A stretch of DNA of 64,000 nt from Streptomyces sp. SID8374 (GCF_009865135.1 NZ_WWGH01000001.1:4588001-4652000), one strand, 5' to 3'. Counted from the first letter of the stretch, positions 38,736 through 49,498 are shown. Notes: generated by a model from the letters alone, not told the origin. Numbers and translations are program-made.

Positions 38736-39596
38736 TCAGAGAACGCGGACCGCGCCGGACGGCCGGTCGTAGTCCATGGAGCGCTGCACCGTACCGGTGC
38801 TGGAGTTCTGCGCGCCGACGAACTGGCCGCCGCCCACGTAGATCGCGACGTGGTACGCGCTGCCCGCGCCGCCCCAGTACAGGATGTCGCCGGGCTGGAG
38901 GTTGTCCAGGGAGACCTGCGTGCCGGCGGTCGACTGGGCCTGCGAGACGCGGGGGAGGTCGATGCCCACCGAGCGGTACGCGGCCTGGACCAGGCCCGAG
39001 CAGTCCCACGCGTTGGGGCCGGTGCCGCCGGCCACGTACGCGTCGCCGACCTGGGCCTTGGCGAACGCGACGATGGCCGCGGCGGAGCCCGTGGCGTTCG
39101 ACGAGGAGGACGGGGCGGACGAGGAGGCGGACGCGGAGGCCGAGTTGCCCGAGGAGGAGCCGGAGGGGGCGCTGAGCGTCGTGCGCTCGGCGGTACGGGA
39201 GGCGCGCTCGGCACGCTCCTTGGCCTCCGCCTCGGCGCGGGCCTTGGCGGCGGCTTCGGCCTTCTTCTTGGCCTCGGCCTTGCGGACGGCCTCGGCCTTG
39301 GCTTTCTTGGCCTTCTTCGCGGCGCTCTCGGCCGCGGCGTCCTCGTGGGCCTGCGTCTCCAGGTCGAGGGCGACCTGCTGCGTGGCCTGTGCGGAGGCGG
39401 CGACGGCGGTGGAGAGCCCGGCGGTGATGGTGGGCATCTCGATCGTCTGGGTCACCGGTTCGGCCTGGGCCGGACCGGCGGCACCCGCGACCGCGATGGT
39501 GCTGAGGACGCCACCGGCAACTCCGGCTCGCAGCGCCGACTTCGAGGCGCGCTGGCGGGGCTTCCGGTGGCTGGGTATGTGAGCGGTGTGGGACAT
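38736..39596 (-). CDS. secreted NlpC/P60 (C40) peptidoglycan hydrolase
   Basis: 286 codons from ATG 39596. The signal region (about 1-48) has a basic start (SHTAHIPSHRKPRQRASKSA) and hydrophobic core LRAGVAGGVLSTIAVAGAAG. An alanine/lysine/glutamate coiled coil (about 75-135, KKAKKAKAEAVRKAEAKKKA) is a typical RipA-like hinge. A serine-rich linker leads to the C-terminal NlpC/P60 domain (about 172-286), with the catalytic Cys in NAWDCSGLVQAAYRSVGI and His in SAYHVAIYVGGGQFVG. It cleaves peptide stems of peptidoglycan. There is no ribosome-binding site at the ATG. The 789-bp upstream gap holds a candidate structured leader RNA. Confidence 0.92.
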   Translation of the reverse strand: MSHTAHIPSHRKPRQRASKSALRAGVAGGVLSTIAVAGAAGPAQAEPVTQTIEMPTITAGLSTAVAASAQATQQVALDLETQAHEDAAAESAAKKAKKAKAEAVRKAEAKKKAEAAAKARAEAEAKERAERASRTAERTTLSAPSGSSSGNSASASASSSAPSSSSNATGSAAAIVAFAKAQVGDAYVAGGTGPNAWDCSGLVQAAYRSVGIDLPRVSQAQSTAGTQVSLDNLQPGDILYWGGAGSAYHVAIYVGGGQFVGAQNSSTGTVQRSMDYDRPSGAVRVL

Positions 39597-39768
39597 GGGT
39601 ACTAGCGCTATCAGGGCTGTAGGGGTCCCATCAAGAAACGTGTGTTGCGACACAGTTACGTTCGGAATCTGCGAATCCGCTTTCCGTACGCCTTTATTGA
39701 CGCCGTAACGGGCAAAACGGGCACGTGCGATCAGGGCCGTGATCTCAGCCTTTCGGCAATACGCCCGA

Positions 39769-39874
39769 ATTGCCCGCCGCCTACCATCCGTTCACGCCGA
39801 TGGCCAAGCCCGGTTTCCCGGTGGGGCGCGCCGGGTGACGCAGGTCACGGTGTGCCCGTCCGGCGGCAGGCAAC
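39769..39874 (-). ncRNA. candidate structured leader RNA upstream of the NlpC/P60 gene
   Basis: A long-range closing helix is formed by 39769-39781 and 39862-39874 (GTTGCCTGCCGCC pairing with GGCGGCGGGCAAT on the minus strand, one bulge). It encloses smaller stems: GTGAC/GTCAC with a 4-nt loop, CCCGG/CCGGG, and CCAT(C)CGG-type CCATC...GGATGG around CGTGAA. c-di-AMP (ydaO) riboswitches commonly precede actinobacterial cell-wall hydrolase genes, and the GTTGCC...GGCAAT closure and CGTGAA element recall that class, but the conserved 3' half is not evident. Elsewhere in 39597-40267 I see only four GATCAC motifs (40143-40254). Confidence 0.35.
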
Positions 39875-40267
39875 CCTCGCGCACGCGACCGGGTCCGCTC
39901 CGCGTCGACGACCGACGCTCCGCCGACCCCTTCCCGATGTCGTCGTGCCCGCGATCCGGGAAGTTCGTGAATGCGTGCACATGTCCCCTTCGGTCCGCGC
40001 CAACCCCCGTCCGGGTGAGGGCGGATGGCGACCGGGTCCCTTATCACTCCACCGCCGCCCACCGCCAATTTGCTTGTAGTGCCCTTCCATTGATAGCGCC
40101 GCACCCTTTTGACCAGCGGTAACACCGGTGAATGTCACGTCTCGTGATCACTTCGCCGCTTCGCGTACGAAGATCACCGCTCATACGACTTCATGATCCT
40201 TCGTCAGGTGGTGGAGATCACAAAGACGGTGGCGTACCCCGTGTCGCAGATCACAGGGCGACGGGCA

Positions 40268-40273
40268 TAGGAT
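40268..40273 (+). promoter_or_regulatory. -10 hexamer of the nuo operon
   Basis: TAGGAT, a good match to the principal-sigma -10 of Streptomyces, 112 nt before the nuoA start. The -35 region is poor (GTGTCG or CAGATC nearby), so an activator or another start is possible. Confidence 0.55.
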
Positions 40274-40288
40274 GCGGGGCAGTCGGGC

Positions 40289-40306
40289 TTGTGAACTGCC
40301 TCACAT
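40289..40306. promoter_or_regulatory. Rex operator in the nuo promoter
   Basis: TTGTGAACTGCCTCACAT. It fits the Rex consensus TGTGAACNNNTTCACA at 15 of 16 positions. Rex senses NADH/NAD+ and is known in S. coelicolor to control the nuo operon. The site lies just downstream of the -10 hexamer, so bound Rex would block the start region. Confidence 0.75.
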
Positions 40307-40385
40307 GTGCACGATCTTGGTGAGGTGGCGAGCCGGTCGCCCGATGCGGTCCAACGGTCAAGGACGACTGGAAGGAGCGAGGAGC

Positions 40386-40745
40386 GTGAATGCCTACGCG
40401 CCCATCCTCGTGCTCGGCGCCCTGGGGGCAGGGTTTGCGATCTTCTCCGTGGTCATGGCCACGCTTATCGGCCCCAAGCGGTACAACCGGGCAAAGCTCG
40501 AAGCGTACGAGTGCGGTATCGAACCCACGCCGACACCGGCCGGAGGCGGCCGCTTCCCCATCAAGTACTACCTGACGGCGATGCTTTTCATCGTCTTCGA
40601 CATCGAGATCGTCTTCCTCTATCCCTGGGCGGTCTCCTTCGACGCCCTGGGGATCTTCGGGCTCGTGGAGATGCTGCTCTTCGTGCTCACCGTCTTCGTC
40701 GCCTATGCGTATGTCTGGCGTCGCGGCGGCTTGGAATGGGACTGA
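40386..40745 (+). CDS. nuoA: NADH-quinone oxidoreductase subunit A
   Basis: 119 codons from GTG 40386; AAGGAGCGAGGAGC precedes. Small membrane subunit at the junction of the two arms of complex I. Three membrane helices: about 4-25 (YAPILVLGALGAGFAIFSVV), 62-82 (YYLTAMLFIVFDIEIVFLYP) and 88-110. The conserved loop KLEAYECGIEP and the helix FDIEIVFLYPWA are diagnostic. First gene of the 14-gene operon; nuoB starts 18 bp later. Confidence 0.97.
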   Translation: MNAYAPILVLGALGAGFAIFSVVMATLIGPKRYNRAKLEAYECGIEPTPTPAGGGRFPIKYYLTAMLFIVFDIEIVFLYPWAVSFDALGIFGLVEMLLFVLTVFVAYAYVWRRGGLEWD

Positions 40746-40762
40746 GGGGCTGAGGGGCACAC

Positions 40763-41317
40763 ATGGGACTCGAAGAGAAGCTGCCTAGCGGCTTTGTGCT
40801 GACCACCGTCGAACAGGCCGCCGGCTGGGTGCGGAAGTCCTCCGTCTTCCCGGCCACGTTCGGCCTCGCCTGCTGCGCCATCGAGATGATGACGACCGGC
40901 GCGGGCCGCTACGACCTGGCCCGGTTCGGGATGGAGGTCTTCCGCGGATCGCCGCGCCAGGCGGACCTGATGATCGTCGCCGGGCGGGTGAGCCAGAAGA
41001 TGGCGCCCGTCCTGCGCCAGGTCTACGACCAGATGCCGAACCCCAAGTGGGTCATCTCCATGGGGGTTTGCGCATCATCGGGTGGAATGTTCAACAATTA
41101 CGCCATTGTGCAGGGCGTTGATCACATTGTCCCGGTCGATATCTATTTGCCGGGATGCCCGCCGCGTCCCGAGATGCTGCTGGACGCCATCCTGAAGCTC
41201 CACCAGAAGATCCAGGACGGCAAGCTCGGGGTCAACGCGGAGGAAGCCGCCCGCGAGGCGGAGGAAGCGGCCCTCAAGGCGCTGCCCCTGATCGAGATGA
41301 AGGGGCTCCTGCGGTGA
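40763..41317 (+). CDS. nuoB: NADH-quinone oxidoreductase subunit B
   Basis: 184 codons from ATG 40763. It holds the N2 [4Fe-4S] cluster that passes electrons to menaquinone: ligands Cys37 and Cys38 (GLACCAIEMM), Cys103 (MGVCASSGG) and Cys132 (LPGCPPRPE). Bases about 41067-41160 use many A/T-ending codons (GTT, GCA, TCA, ATT, TTG, GGA), unlike the rest of the gene. The C-terminal 40 residues are an alanine/glutamate-rich helix. Its stop overlaps the nuoC start (GTGA). Confidence 0.97.
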   Translation: MGLEEKLPSGFVLTTVEQAAGWVRKSSVFPATFGLACCAIEMMTTGAGRYDLARFGMEVFRGSPRQADLMIVAGRVSQKMAPVLRQVYDQMPNPKWVISMGVCASSGGMFNNYAIVQGVDHIVPVDIYLPGCPPRPEMLLDAILKLHQKIQDGKLGVNAEEAAREAEEAALKALPLIEMKGLLR

Positions 41318-42039
41318 GCGACAACACCCACGGCGAGGGGCAGAACGGCAACGCCGTACCCGCCCCGCGCGACACCGGCGGCGAGGTCATCCGCGTACGC
41401 AAGGGCATGTTCGGCGCCAACAACGGCGGCGACACCTCCGGTTACGGCGGCCTCATCCGCACCGTCACCCTGCCCGGCGCCTCCTCCCGGCCGTACGGGG
41501 GGTGGTTCGACGAGGTGGCCGACGAGCTCGAAGGGGCCCTGGAGGAGCAGGACCTGCTCCCCGAGAACGCCATCGAACGCACCGTCGTCGACCACGACGA
41601 GCTCACCTTCCACATCGCCCGCGAGCACCTGGTCCAGGTCGCCCGCACCCTGCGCGACGACCCCGCCCTGCGCTTCGAGCTCTGTACGGGCGTCAGCGGC
41701 GTCCACTTCCTCGGGGACAAGGGACGCGAGCTGCACGCCGTCTACCACCTGCGGTCCCTCACCCACGGCCGGATCGTCCGGCTGGAGGTCTCCGCCCCGG
41801 ACAGCGACCCGCACATCCCGTCCCTCGTCGAGGTCTATCCGACCAACGACTGGCACGAGCGCGAGGCGTACGACTTCTTCGGCCTCATCTTCGACGGGCA
41901 CCCGGCCCTGACCCGGATCATGATGCCGGACGACTGGCAGGGCTTCCCGCAGCGCAAGGACTACCCGCTCGGCGGCATCGCCGTCGAGTACAAGGGCGCC
42001 CAGATCCCGGCTCCGGACCAGCGGAGGTCGTACTCCTGA
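41314..42039 (+). CDS. nuoC: NADH-quinone oxidoreductase subunit C
   Basis: 241 codons from GTG 41314, overlapping nuoB by 4 bp. The peripheral-arm 30-kDa subunit: DDPALRFELCTGVSGVHF, VEVYPTNDWHEREAYDFFGL (the ExxDFFG signature) and HPALTRIMMPDDWQGFPQRK. The N-terminal 50 residues are low complexity (THGEGQNGNAVPAPRDTG) and longer than in proteobacteria. The gene ends overlapping nuoD by 1 bp. Confidence 0.97.
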   Translation: MSDNTHGEGQNGNAVPAPRDTGGEVIRVRKGMFGANNGGDTSGYGGLIRTVTLPGASSRPYGGWFDEVADELEGALEEQDLLPENAIERTVVDHDELTFHIAREHLVQVARTLRDDPALRFELCTGVSGVHFLGDKGRELHAVYHLRSLTHGRIVRLEVSAPDSDPHIPSLVEVYPTNDWHEREAYDFFGLIFDGHPALTRIMMPDDWQGFPQRKDYPLGGIAVEYKGAQIPAPDQRRSYS

Positions 42040-43361
42040 TGACCACTCCCCACGCGACACCCCGTGCCACGACCGAGGGGACTGTATATACAGTCACCGG
42101 CGGCGACTGGGACGAGGTCGTCGAATCCGCCGCCAAGTCCGACGACGAACGCATCATCGTCAACATGGGTCCCCAGCACCCGTCCACGCACGGCGTGCTG
42201 CGGCTGATCCTGGAGATCGACGGCGAGACCGTCACCGAGGCCCGCTGCGGCATCGGCTACCTCCACACCGGGATCGAGAAGAACCTCGAATTCCGCAACT
42301 GGACCCAGGGCACCACCTTCGTCACGCGGATGGACTACCTGACGCCGTTCTTCAACGAGACGGCGTACTGCCTGGGCGTCGAGAAGCTCCTCGGCATCGA
42401 GGACCAGATCCCCGACCGGGCCACGATCATCCGCGTGCTCCTGATGGAGCTCAACCGGATCTCCTCGCACCTGGTCTGCATCGCCACCGGCGGTATGGAG
42501 CTGGGCGCGACCACGATCATGATCTACGGCTTCCGCGACCGTGAACTGGTCCTCGACCTCTTCGAGCTGATCACCGGCCTCCGGATGAACCACGCGTTCG
42601 TCCGCCCCGGCGGCCTCGCCCAGGACCTGCCCCCGGGCGCGGTCGACGCACTGCGCGAGTTCATCAGGACCATGAAGAAGAACCTGCCGGAGTACGACAA
42701 GCTCGCCACCGGCAACCCCATCTTCAAGGCCCGCATGAAGGACGTCGGCTACCTCGACCTCACCGGCTGCATGGCGCTCGGCGCCACCGGCCCGGTCCTG
42801 CGCTCCGCCGGGCTCCCGCACGACCTGCGCAAGAGCGACCCCTACTGCGGTTACGAGACCTACGACTTCGAGGTGCCGATCGCCGACACCTGCGACTCCT
42901 ACGGACGCTTCCTCATCCGCATGGACGAGATGCGCGAGTCGCTCCGGATCATCGAACAGTGCCTGGAGCGCCTGGAGCCCGGCCCGGTCATGGTCGCGGA
43001 CAAGAAGATCGCCTGGCCCGCCCAGCTCGCCCTCGGCGCGGACGGCCTCGGCAACTCCCTCGACCACATCAGGAACATCATGGGCACCTCCATGGAAGCC
43101 CTGATCCACCACTTCAAGCTGGTGACCGAGGGCTTCCGGGTCCCCGCCGGACAGACGTACACCGCCGTGGAGTCCCCCAAGGGCGAACTCGGCGTCCATG
43201 TCGTCTCCGACGGCGGCACCCGCCCCTACCGGGTCCACTTTCGCGACCCGTCCTTCACCAATCTGCAAGCCATGGCGGCGATGTGCGAGGGCGGCCAGGT
43301 GGCCGACGTGATCGTCGCCGTCGCGTCCATCGACCCCGTGATGGGAGGCGTCGACCGGTGA
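42039..43361 (+). CDS. nuoD: NADH-quinone oxidoreductase subunit D
   Basis: 440 codons from ATG 42039. The 49-kDa subunit forms the quinone pocket with NuoB: NMGPQHPSTHGVLRLILEID, GYLHTGIEKN (conserved His), SHLVCIATGGMELGATT, TGCMALGATGPVLRSAG and the C-terminal DPVMGGVDR. All are intact. Near the 5' end, codons for GTVYTVTG are written with rare AT-rich triplets that create a 16-bp perfect palindrome (42080-42095). Overlaps nuoC by 1 bp and nuoE by 4 bp. Confidence 0.97.
   Translation: MTTPHATPRATTEGTVYTVTGGDWDEVVESAAKSDDERIIVNMGPQHPSTHGVLRLILEIDGETVTEARCGIGYLHTGIEKNLEFRNWTQGTTFVTRMDYLTPFFNETAYCLGVEKLLGIEDQIPDRATIIRVLLMELNRISSHLVCIATGGMELGATTIMIYGFRDRELVLDLFELITGLRMNHAFVRPGGLAQDLPPGAVDALREFIRTMKKNLPEYDKLATGNPIFKARMKDVGYLDLTGCMALGATGPVLRSAGLPHDLRKSDPYCGYETYDFEVPIADTCDSYGRFLIRMDEMRESLRIIEQCLERLEPGPVMVADKKIAWPAQLALGADGLGNSLDHIRNIMGTSMEALIHHFKLVTEGFRVPAGQTYTAVESPKGELGVHVVSDGGTRPYRVHFRDPSFTNLQAMAAMCEGGQVADVIVAVASIDPVMGGVDR
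42080..42095. promoter_or_regulatory. 16-bp perfect AT-rich palindrome inside nuoD
   Basis: GACTGTATATACAGTC, self-complementary over its full length, 41-56 nt into nuoD. It uses the rare Streptomyces codons GTA, TAT and ACA. It could be an operator for an intragenic site; no known binding protein is assigned. Confidence 0.5.
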
Positions 43362-44211
43362 CCGCAAACCAAGAGGTCAGCCTGGGGATGCCGCAGCTCC
43401 CCGCCCCCGCCTACCCGGCCGACGTGCGCGCCCGGCTGGACGCGGACGCGAAGGAGGTGATCGCCCGCTACCCGGGAAGCCGCTCCGCACTGCTGCCGCT
43501 GCTCCACCTCGTACAGTCCGAGGAGGGGTACGTCTCCCGTACGGGGATGGCCTTCTGCGCCGAGACCCTCGACCTCACCACCGCCGAGGTCACGGCCGTC
43601 GCGACCTTCTACTCCATGTACCGCCGCAGGCCGAGCGGGGACTACCAGGTCGGGGTCTGCACCAACACCCTGTGCGCGGTCATGGGCGGCGACGCCATCT
43701 TCGACACGCTCAAGGAACACCTCGGCGTCGGCAACAACGAGACGACCGACGACGGCAAGGTCACCCTCGAACACATCGAGTGCAACGCGGCCTGCGACTT
43801 CGCACCCGTCGTGATGGTGAACTGGGAGTTCTTCGACAACCAGACGCCCGAGAGCGCCACCCAGCTCGTCGACGACCTGATCGCCGGGCGGACCGTGGAG
43901 CCCACCCGCGGCGCCCCGCTCTGCTCCTACAAGGAGACCGCCCGCATCCTGGCCGGCTTCCCCGACGAGCGCCCCGGCGCCGTCGAGGCGTCCGGCGGCG
44001 CGGGCCCCGCCTCCCTCGTCGGGCTCAAGCTCGCCAAGGGCGAGGCACTGCCCAAGGCCCGGGTCGTCGCCCCGCGCGACGGCCGGCCCAAGGACGGGCA
44101 GCCGCACGACCCTTCGCCGTCCGAGCACCTCAGCTCGCACGACGCACCGCAGCAGACCTCGGCCTCCGACCCGGAGCACCCGGCCGGGCCCGCAGCCGAG
44201 GAGGGGGAGTG

Positions 44212-44212
<1 letters not shown>
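43358..44212 (+). CDS. nuoE: NADH-quinone oxidoreductase subunit E
   Basis: 284 codons from GTG 43358, overlapping nuoD by 4 bp. Thioredoxin-like subunit with the N1a [2Fe-2S] cluster: Cys101 and Cys106 (VCTNTLCAV), Cys142 and Cys146 (ECNAACDFAP). The conserved core ends near residue 195. The last roughly 90 residues are a low-complexity extension (SDPEHPAGPAAEEGE) as in other actinobacterial NuoE proteins. Ends 1 bp into nuoF. Confidence 0.97.
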
Positions 44213-45587
<1,375 letters not shown>

Positions 45588-45591
<4 letters not shown>

Positions 45592-48098
45592 CAGTCACCA
45601 CGAGTGCGCCCTCCGGGGGCGGCGAGGCGGCCATCCCGCCCGAGGACCTGGTCACGCTGACCATCGACGGCATCGAGATCAGCGTCCCCAAGGGGACCCT
45701 GGTCATCCGGGCCGCCGAACTCCTCGGCATCGAGATCCCGCGCTTCTGCGACCACCCGCTCCTCGACCCGGCCGGCGCCTGCCGCCAGTGCATCGTCGAG
45801 GTCGAGGGCCAGCGCAAGCCGATGGCCTCCTGCACCATCACCTGCACCGACGGCATGGTCGTCAAGTCGCAGATCACCTCTCCTGTCGCCGAGAAGGCGC
45901 AGAAGGGCGTGATGGAGCTGCTGCTGATCAACCACCCGCTGGACTGCCCGGTCTGCGACAAGGGCGGCGAGTGCCCGCTCCAGAACCAGGCGATGTCGCA
46001 CGGCGGCGCCGACTCCCGCTTCGACGGCAAGAAGCGGACCTTCGAAAAGCCCGTCCCGATCTCCACCCAGGTGCTGCTGGACCGCGAGCGGTGCGTGCTC
46101 TGCGCGCGCTGCACCCGGTTCTCCAACCAGGTGGCGGGCGACCCGATGATCGAGTTGATCGAGCGCGGCGCCCTCCAGCAGGTCGGCACCGGCGAGGGCG
46201 ACCCCTTCGAGTCGTACTTCTCCGGCAACACCATCCAGATCTGCCCGGTCGGCGCGCTGACCTCGGCGGCGTACCGCTTCCGCTCCCGCCCCTTCGACCT
46301 GGTCTCCACCCCCTCTGTGTGCGAGCAGTGCTCCGGCGGCTGCGGGATGCGCACCGACCACCGGCGCGGCAAGGTCATGCGGCGCCTCGCGGCCAACGAG
46401 CCCGAGGTCAACGAGGAGTGGATCTGCGACAAGGGGAGGTTCGGCTTCCGCTACGCCCAGCAGCGCGACCGCCTCACCACCCCGCTGGTCCGCAACGCCG
46501 ACGGCGTCCTGGAGCCGGCGAGCTGGCCCGAGGCGCTGGAGGTCGCGGCGGCCGGCCTCCTCGCCGCCCGGGGCCGTACCGGTGTCCTGACCGGCGGCCG
46601 GCTGACCGTCGAGGACTCCTACGCGTACAGCAAGTTCGCCCGGGTCGCCCTCGACACCAACGACATCGACTTCCGCGCCCGGGTCCACAGCGCAGAGGAG
46701 GCCGACTTCCTGGCCGCCCGCGTCGCCGGACGCGGCCGGGACCTGGACGGCGAGGGGGCCACGTACACCGCGCTGGAGAAGGCCCCCGCGGTCCTGCTCG
46801 TCGGGTTCGAGTCCGAGGAGGAGGCCCCCGGCGTCTTCCTGCGGCTCCGCAAGGCCCACCGCAAGAGCGGCCAGCAGACCTTCGCCCTCGCCTCGCACGC
46901 CACGCGCGGCCTGGTGAAGGCGGGCGGCACGCTGCTGCCCGCCGCCCCCGGCACCGAGACCGAGTGGCTGGACGCGCTCGCGGGCGGGGTCGGCCTGGAG
47001 GCCGAAGGGGCGGCCGCCGCCGAGGCGTTGCGCGGCGAGCACTCCCTGATCATCGTCGGGGAGCGGCTCGCGGGGGTGCCCGGCGCACTTTCCGCTGCGA
47101 TCCGTACGGCCGCCGCGACCGGCGCACGCCTGGTGTGGATTCCGCGCCGGGCGGGCGACCGGGGCGCGGTCGAGGCGGGCGCGCTCCCCACCCTGCTGCC
47201 CGGCGGCCGCCCGGCCACCGACCCGCGGGCCCGGGACGAGGTGGCCGCCGTCTGGCGCGTCGCCGAACTGCCCGCCCGCCACGGCCGCGACACCGGCCAG
47301 ATCATCGAGGCCGCGGCCACCGGTGAGCTGGGTGCGCTGCTCGTCGCAGGGGTCGGCGTGGAGGACCTGCCCGACCCGGCGCGTGCGATCGAGGCCCTGG
47401 ACGAGGTCGGGTTCCTGGTCTCGCTGGAGCTGCGGCCGAGCGAGGTCACCGCCCGCGCCGACGTGGTCTTCCCGGTCGCCGCCGTCGCGGAGAAGTCCGG
47501 CACCTTCCTCAACTGGGAGGGCCGGGTCCGGATGTTCCAGGCCGCGCTGAAGCCGGAGCAGATGCCCCGGACCCTCGCGCCGGTCGACTCCCGGGTGCTG
47601 CACATGCTGGCCGACGCCATGGACGTGCACTTCGCGCTGCCCGACCTGACCGCCGCCCGCCGCGAGCTGGACCGGCTCGGCGGCTGGGAGGGCGGCCACG
47701 CGGACGACCCGCGCGAACCGGCGCAGCCGCTGCCCCGGCCCGGCGACGGCGAGGCGGTCCTCGCGGGCCACCGCATGCTCCTCGACCTCGGCCGGCTCCA
47801 GGAGGGCGACACCGCGCTCGCCGGGACCCGGCACGCGTCCGTCGCCCGGCTCTCCGCCACCACGGCGGCCGAGTCCGGCGTCAAGGACGGCGACCTGCTC
47901 GCCGTCACCGGCCCCACCGGCACCGTCGAACTCCCCCTCCAGGTCACCGACATGCCGGACCGCGTGGTCTGGGTGCCGCTGAACTCGGTGGGACGCGGCA
48001 TCCCCGCCGACACCGGTGCGAACCCCGGCGGCCTGGTGCGGATCGGCCCCGCCGCCGCACCGGGTGCTCCCGTCGAACCATCGGAGGTACGAGCGTGA
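45588..48098 (+). CDS. nuoG: NADH-quinone oxidoreductase subunit G
   Basis: 836 codons from ATG 45588. The N-terminal ferredoxin-like domain has the N1b ligands (CDHPLLDPAGACRQC and a later Cys). The His-Cys ligated N5 motif is HPLDCPVCDKGGECPLQ. The N4 ligands are RCVLCARCTRF and CPVGALT, followed by a molybdopterin-oxidoreductase-type region beginning CEQCSGGCGMRTDHR. The long C-terminal part is alanine-rich, as in other actinobacteria. It carries electrons from NuoF to NuoI. Overlaps nuoH by 4 bp. Confidence 0.96.
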
Positions 48099-49498
48099 TG
48101 GGCCTCACCGCACTCACCACGGCGCCCCAGGGCGCCGTCATCGCCGCCGAGGACCTCTCGATGTTCGGCACCGACCCCTGGTGGCTGGTGCTGGTCAAGG
48201 CGGTCTTCTGCTTCGCGTTCCTGATGCTGATCGTGCTCTTCTCCATCGTGTGGGAGCGCAAGGTCGTCGCCTGGATGCAGCTGCGCATCGGCCCCAACCG
48301 GCACGGCCCCTGGGGACTGCTCCAGTCGCTCGCCGACGGCGTCAAGCTGATGCTGAAGGAAGACGTCATCGTCAAGCGGGCGGACAAGGCGGTCTACATC
48401 CTGGCGCCGATCCTCGCGGCGATCCCCGCCTTCATGGCCGTCGCGGTCATCCCCTTCGGGCCCGCGGGCAACGAGGTGTCGATCTTCGGCACCCGTACGA
48501 CGATGCAGCTCACCGACCTGCCGATCGCCGCGCTCTACATCCTCGCCGTCGGCGCGGTCGGGGTGTACGGCTTCGTCCTCGGCGGCTGGTCCTCGGGGTC
48601 CACGTACCCGCTGCTCGGCGGGATCCGCTCGTGCGCCCAGATGATTTCGTACGAGATCGCCATGGGCGCCGCGTTCGCCTCGGTCTTCCTCTACTCCGGG
48701 TCGATGTCGACCTCCACGATCGTGGAGGCGCAGGGCGACCGGTGGTACATCATCCTGCTGCCGATGTCCTTCCTCATCTACATGGTGACGATGGTCGGAG
48801 AGGCCAGCCGGGCCCCGTTCGACATGCCGGAGTCCGAGGGCGACCTGGTCGGCGGCTTCAACACCGAGTACAGCTCCATCAAGTTCGCGATGTTCATGCT
48901 CGCCGAGTACATCCACATGGTGACCGTGTCGATGATCGCGGTGACGCTGTTCCTCGGCGGCTGGCGCGCCCCGTACCCGATCTCCGCGTTCTGGGAGGGG
49001 GCGAACCACGGCTGGTGGCCGATGCTCTGGTTCTTCCTGAAGCTCCAGGCGCTGATCTTCTTCTTCATCTGGCTGCGCGGCACCCTGCCACGCGTCCGCT
49101 ACGACCAGCTGATGAAGCTCGGCTGGAAGGTCCTGATCCCGGTCTCGGTGGGCTGGCTGATGCTCGTCGCCACCGTCCGCGCGCTGCGGAACGAGGGCTA
49201 CGACTTCTCCCGGATCGTGCTGTACGTCGGCGGGGCGGTGCTCGCCGTCCTGCTGATCTCCCTGGTCGTGGACATGTTCCGGGACCGCAGGGTCAGGGCG
49301 CAGGAGGCGGAGGCCGGGCCGGAGCCCGCGTTCGACCCGATGGCGGGCGGATTCCCGGTGCCACCGCTGCCCGGACAGAGCCTGCCGCCGGTGCCCAGGC
49401 GCGTACCGAGGCGCGAGCGGGAGCTCGTTGTCAGTGGTGGGCCCGATACTCAGAGTGACGGAAACGCGAGTGACGGAAAGGAGGCCGGCGGTGTCTGA
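48095..49498 (+). CDS. nuoH: NADH-quinone oxidoreductase subunit H
   Basis: 467 codons from GTG 48095 (an ATG follows at 48098). Membrane subunit linking the quinone site to the proton channels, with eight predicted helices: WERKVVAWMQLRIGPNRHGP, QSLADGVKLMLKEDVI, SYEIAMGAAFASVFL and EASRAPFDMPESEGDLVGGF (the signature E-x-x-R-x-P-F-D). A roughly 80-residue cytoplasmic tail after the last helix (from about 390) is rich in Pro, Glu and Arg. It overlaps nuoI by 8 bp. Confidence 0.97.
   Translation: MMGLTALTTAPQGAVIAAEDLSMFGTDPWWLVLVKAVFCFAFLMLIVLFSIVWERKVVAWMQLRIGPNRHGPWGLLQSLADGVKLMLKEDVIVKRADKAVYILAPILAAIPAFMAVAVIPFGPAGNEVSIFGTRTTMQLTDLPIAALYILAVGAVGVYGFVLGGWSSGSTYPLLGGIRSCAQMISYEIAMGAAFASVFLYSGSMSTSTIVEAQGDRWYIILLPMSFLIYMVTMVGEASRAPFDMPESEGDLVGGFNTEYSSIKFAMFMLAEYIHMVTVSMIAVTLFLGGWRAPYPISAFWEGANHGWWPMLWFFLKLQALIFFFIWLRGTLPRVRYDQLMKLGWKVLIPVSVGWLMLVATVRALRNEGYDFSRIVLYVGGAVLAVLLISLVVDMFRDRRVRAQEAEAGPEPAFDPMAGGFPVPPLPGQSLPPVPRRVPRRERELVVSGGPDTQSDGNASDGKEAGGV

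Noticed and set aside
39597..40385. Possible missing gene in the 789-bp gap before nuoA
   Set aside because: Open frames in this stretch are short, have no ribosome-binding site and read as low-complexity; the region is AT-richer and looks regulatory.
42080..42095. LexA (SOS) box in nuoD
   Set aside because: CTGT and ACAG are separated by 4 nt, which fits neither the E. coli spacing of 8 nt nor the actinobacterial GAAC/GTTC type.
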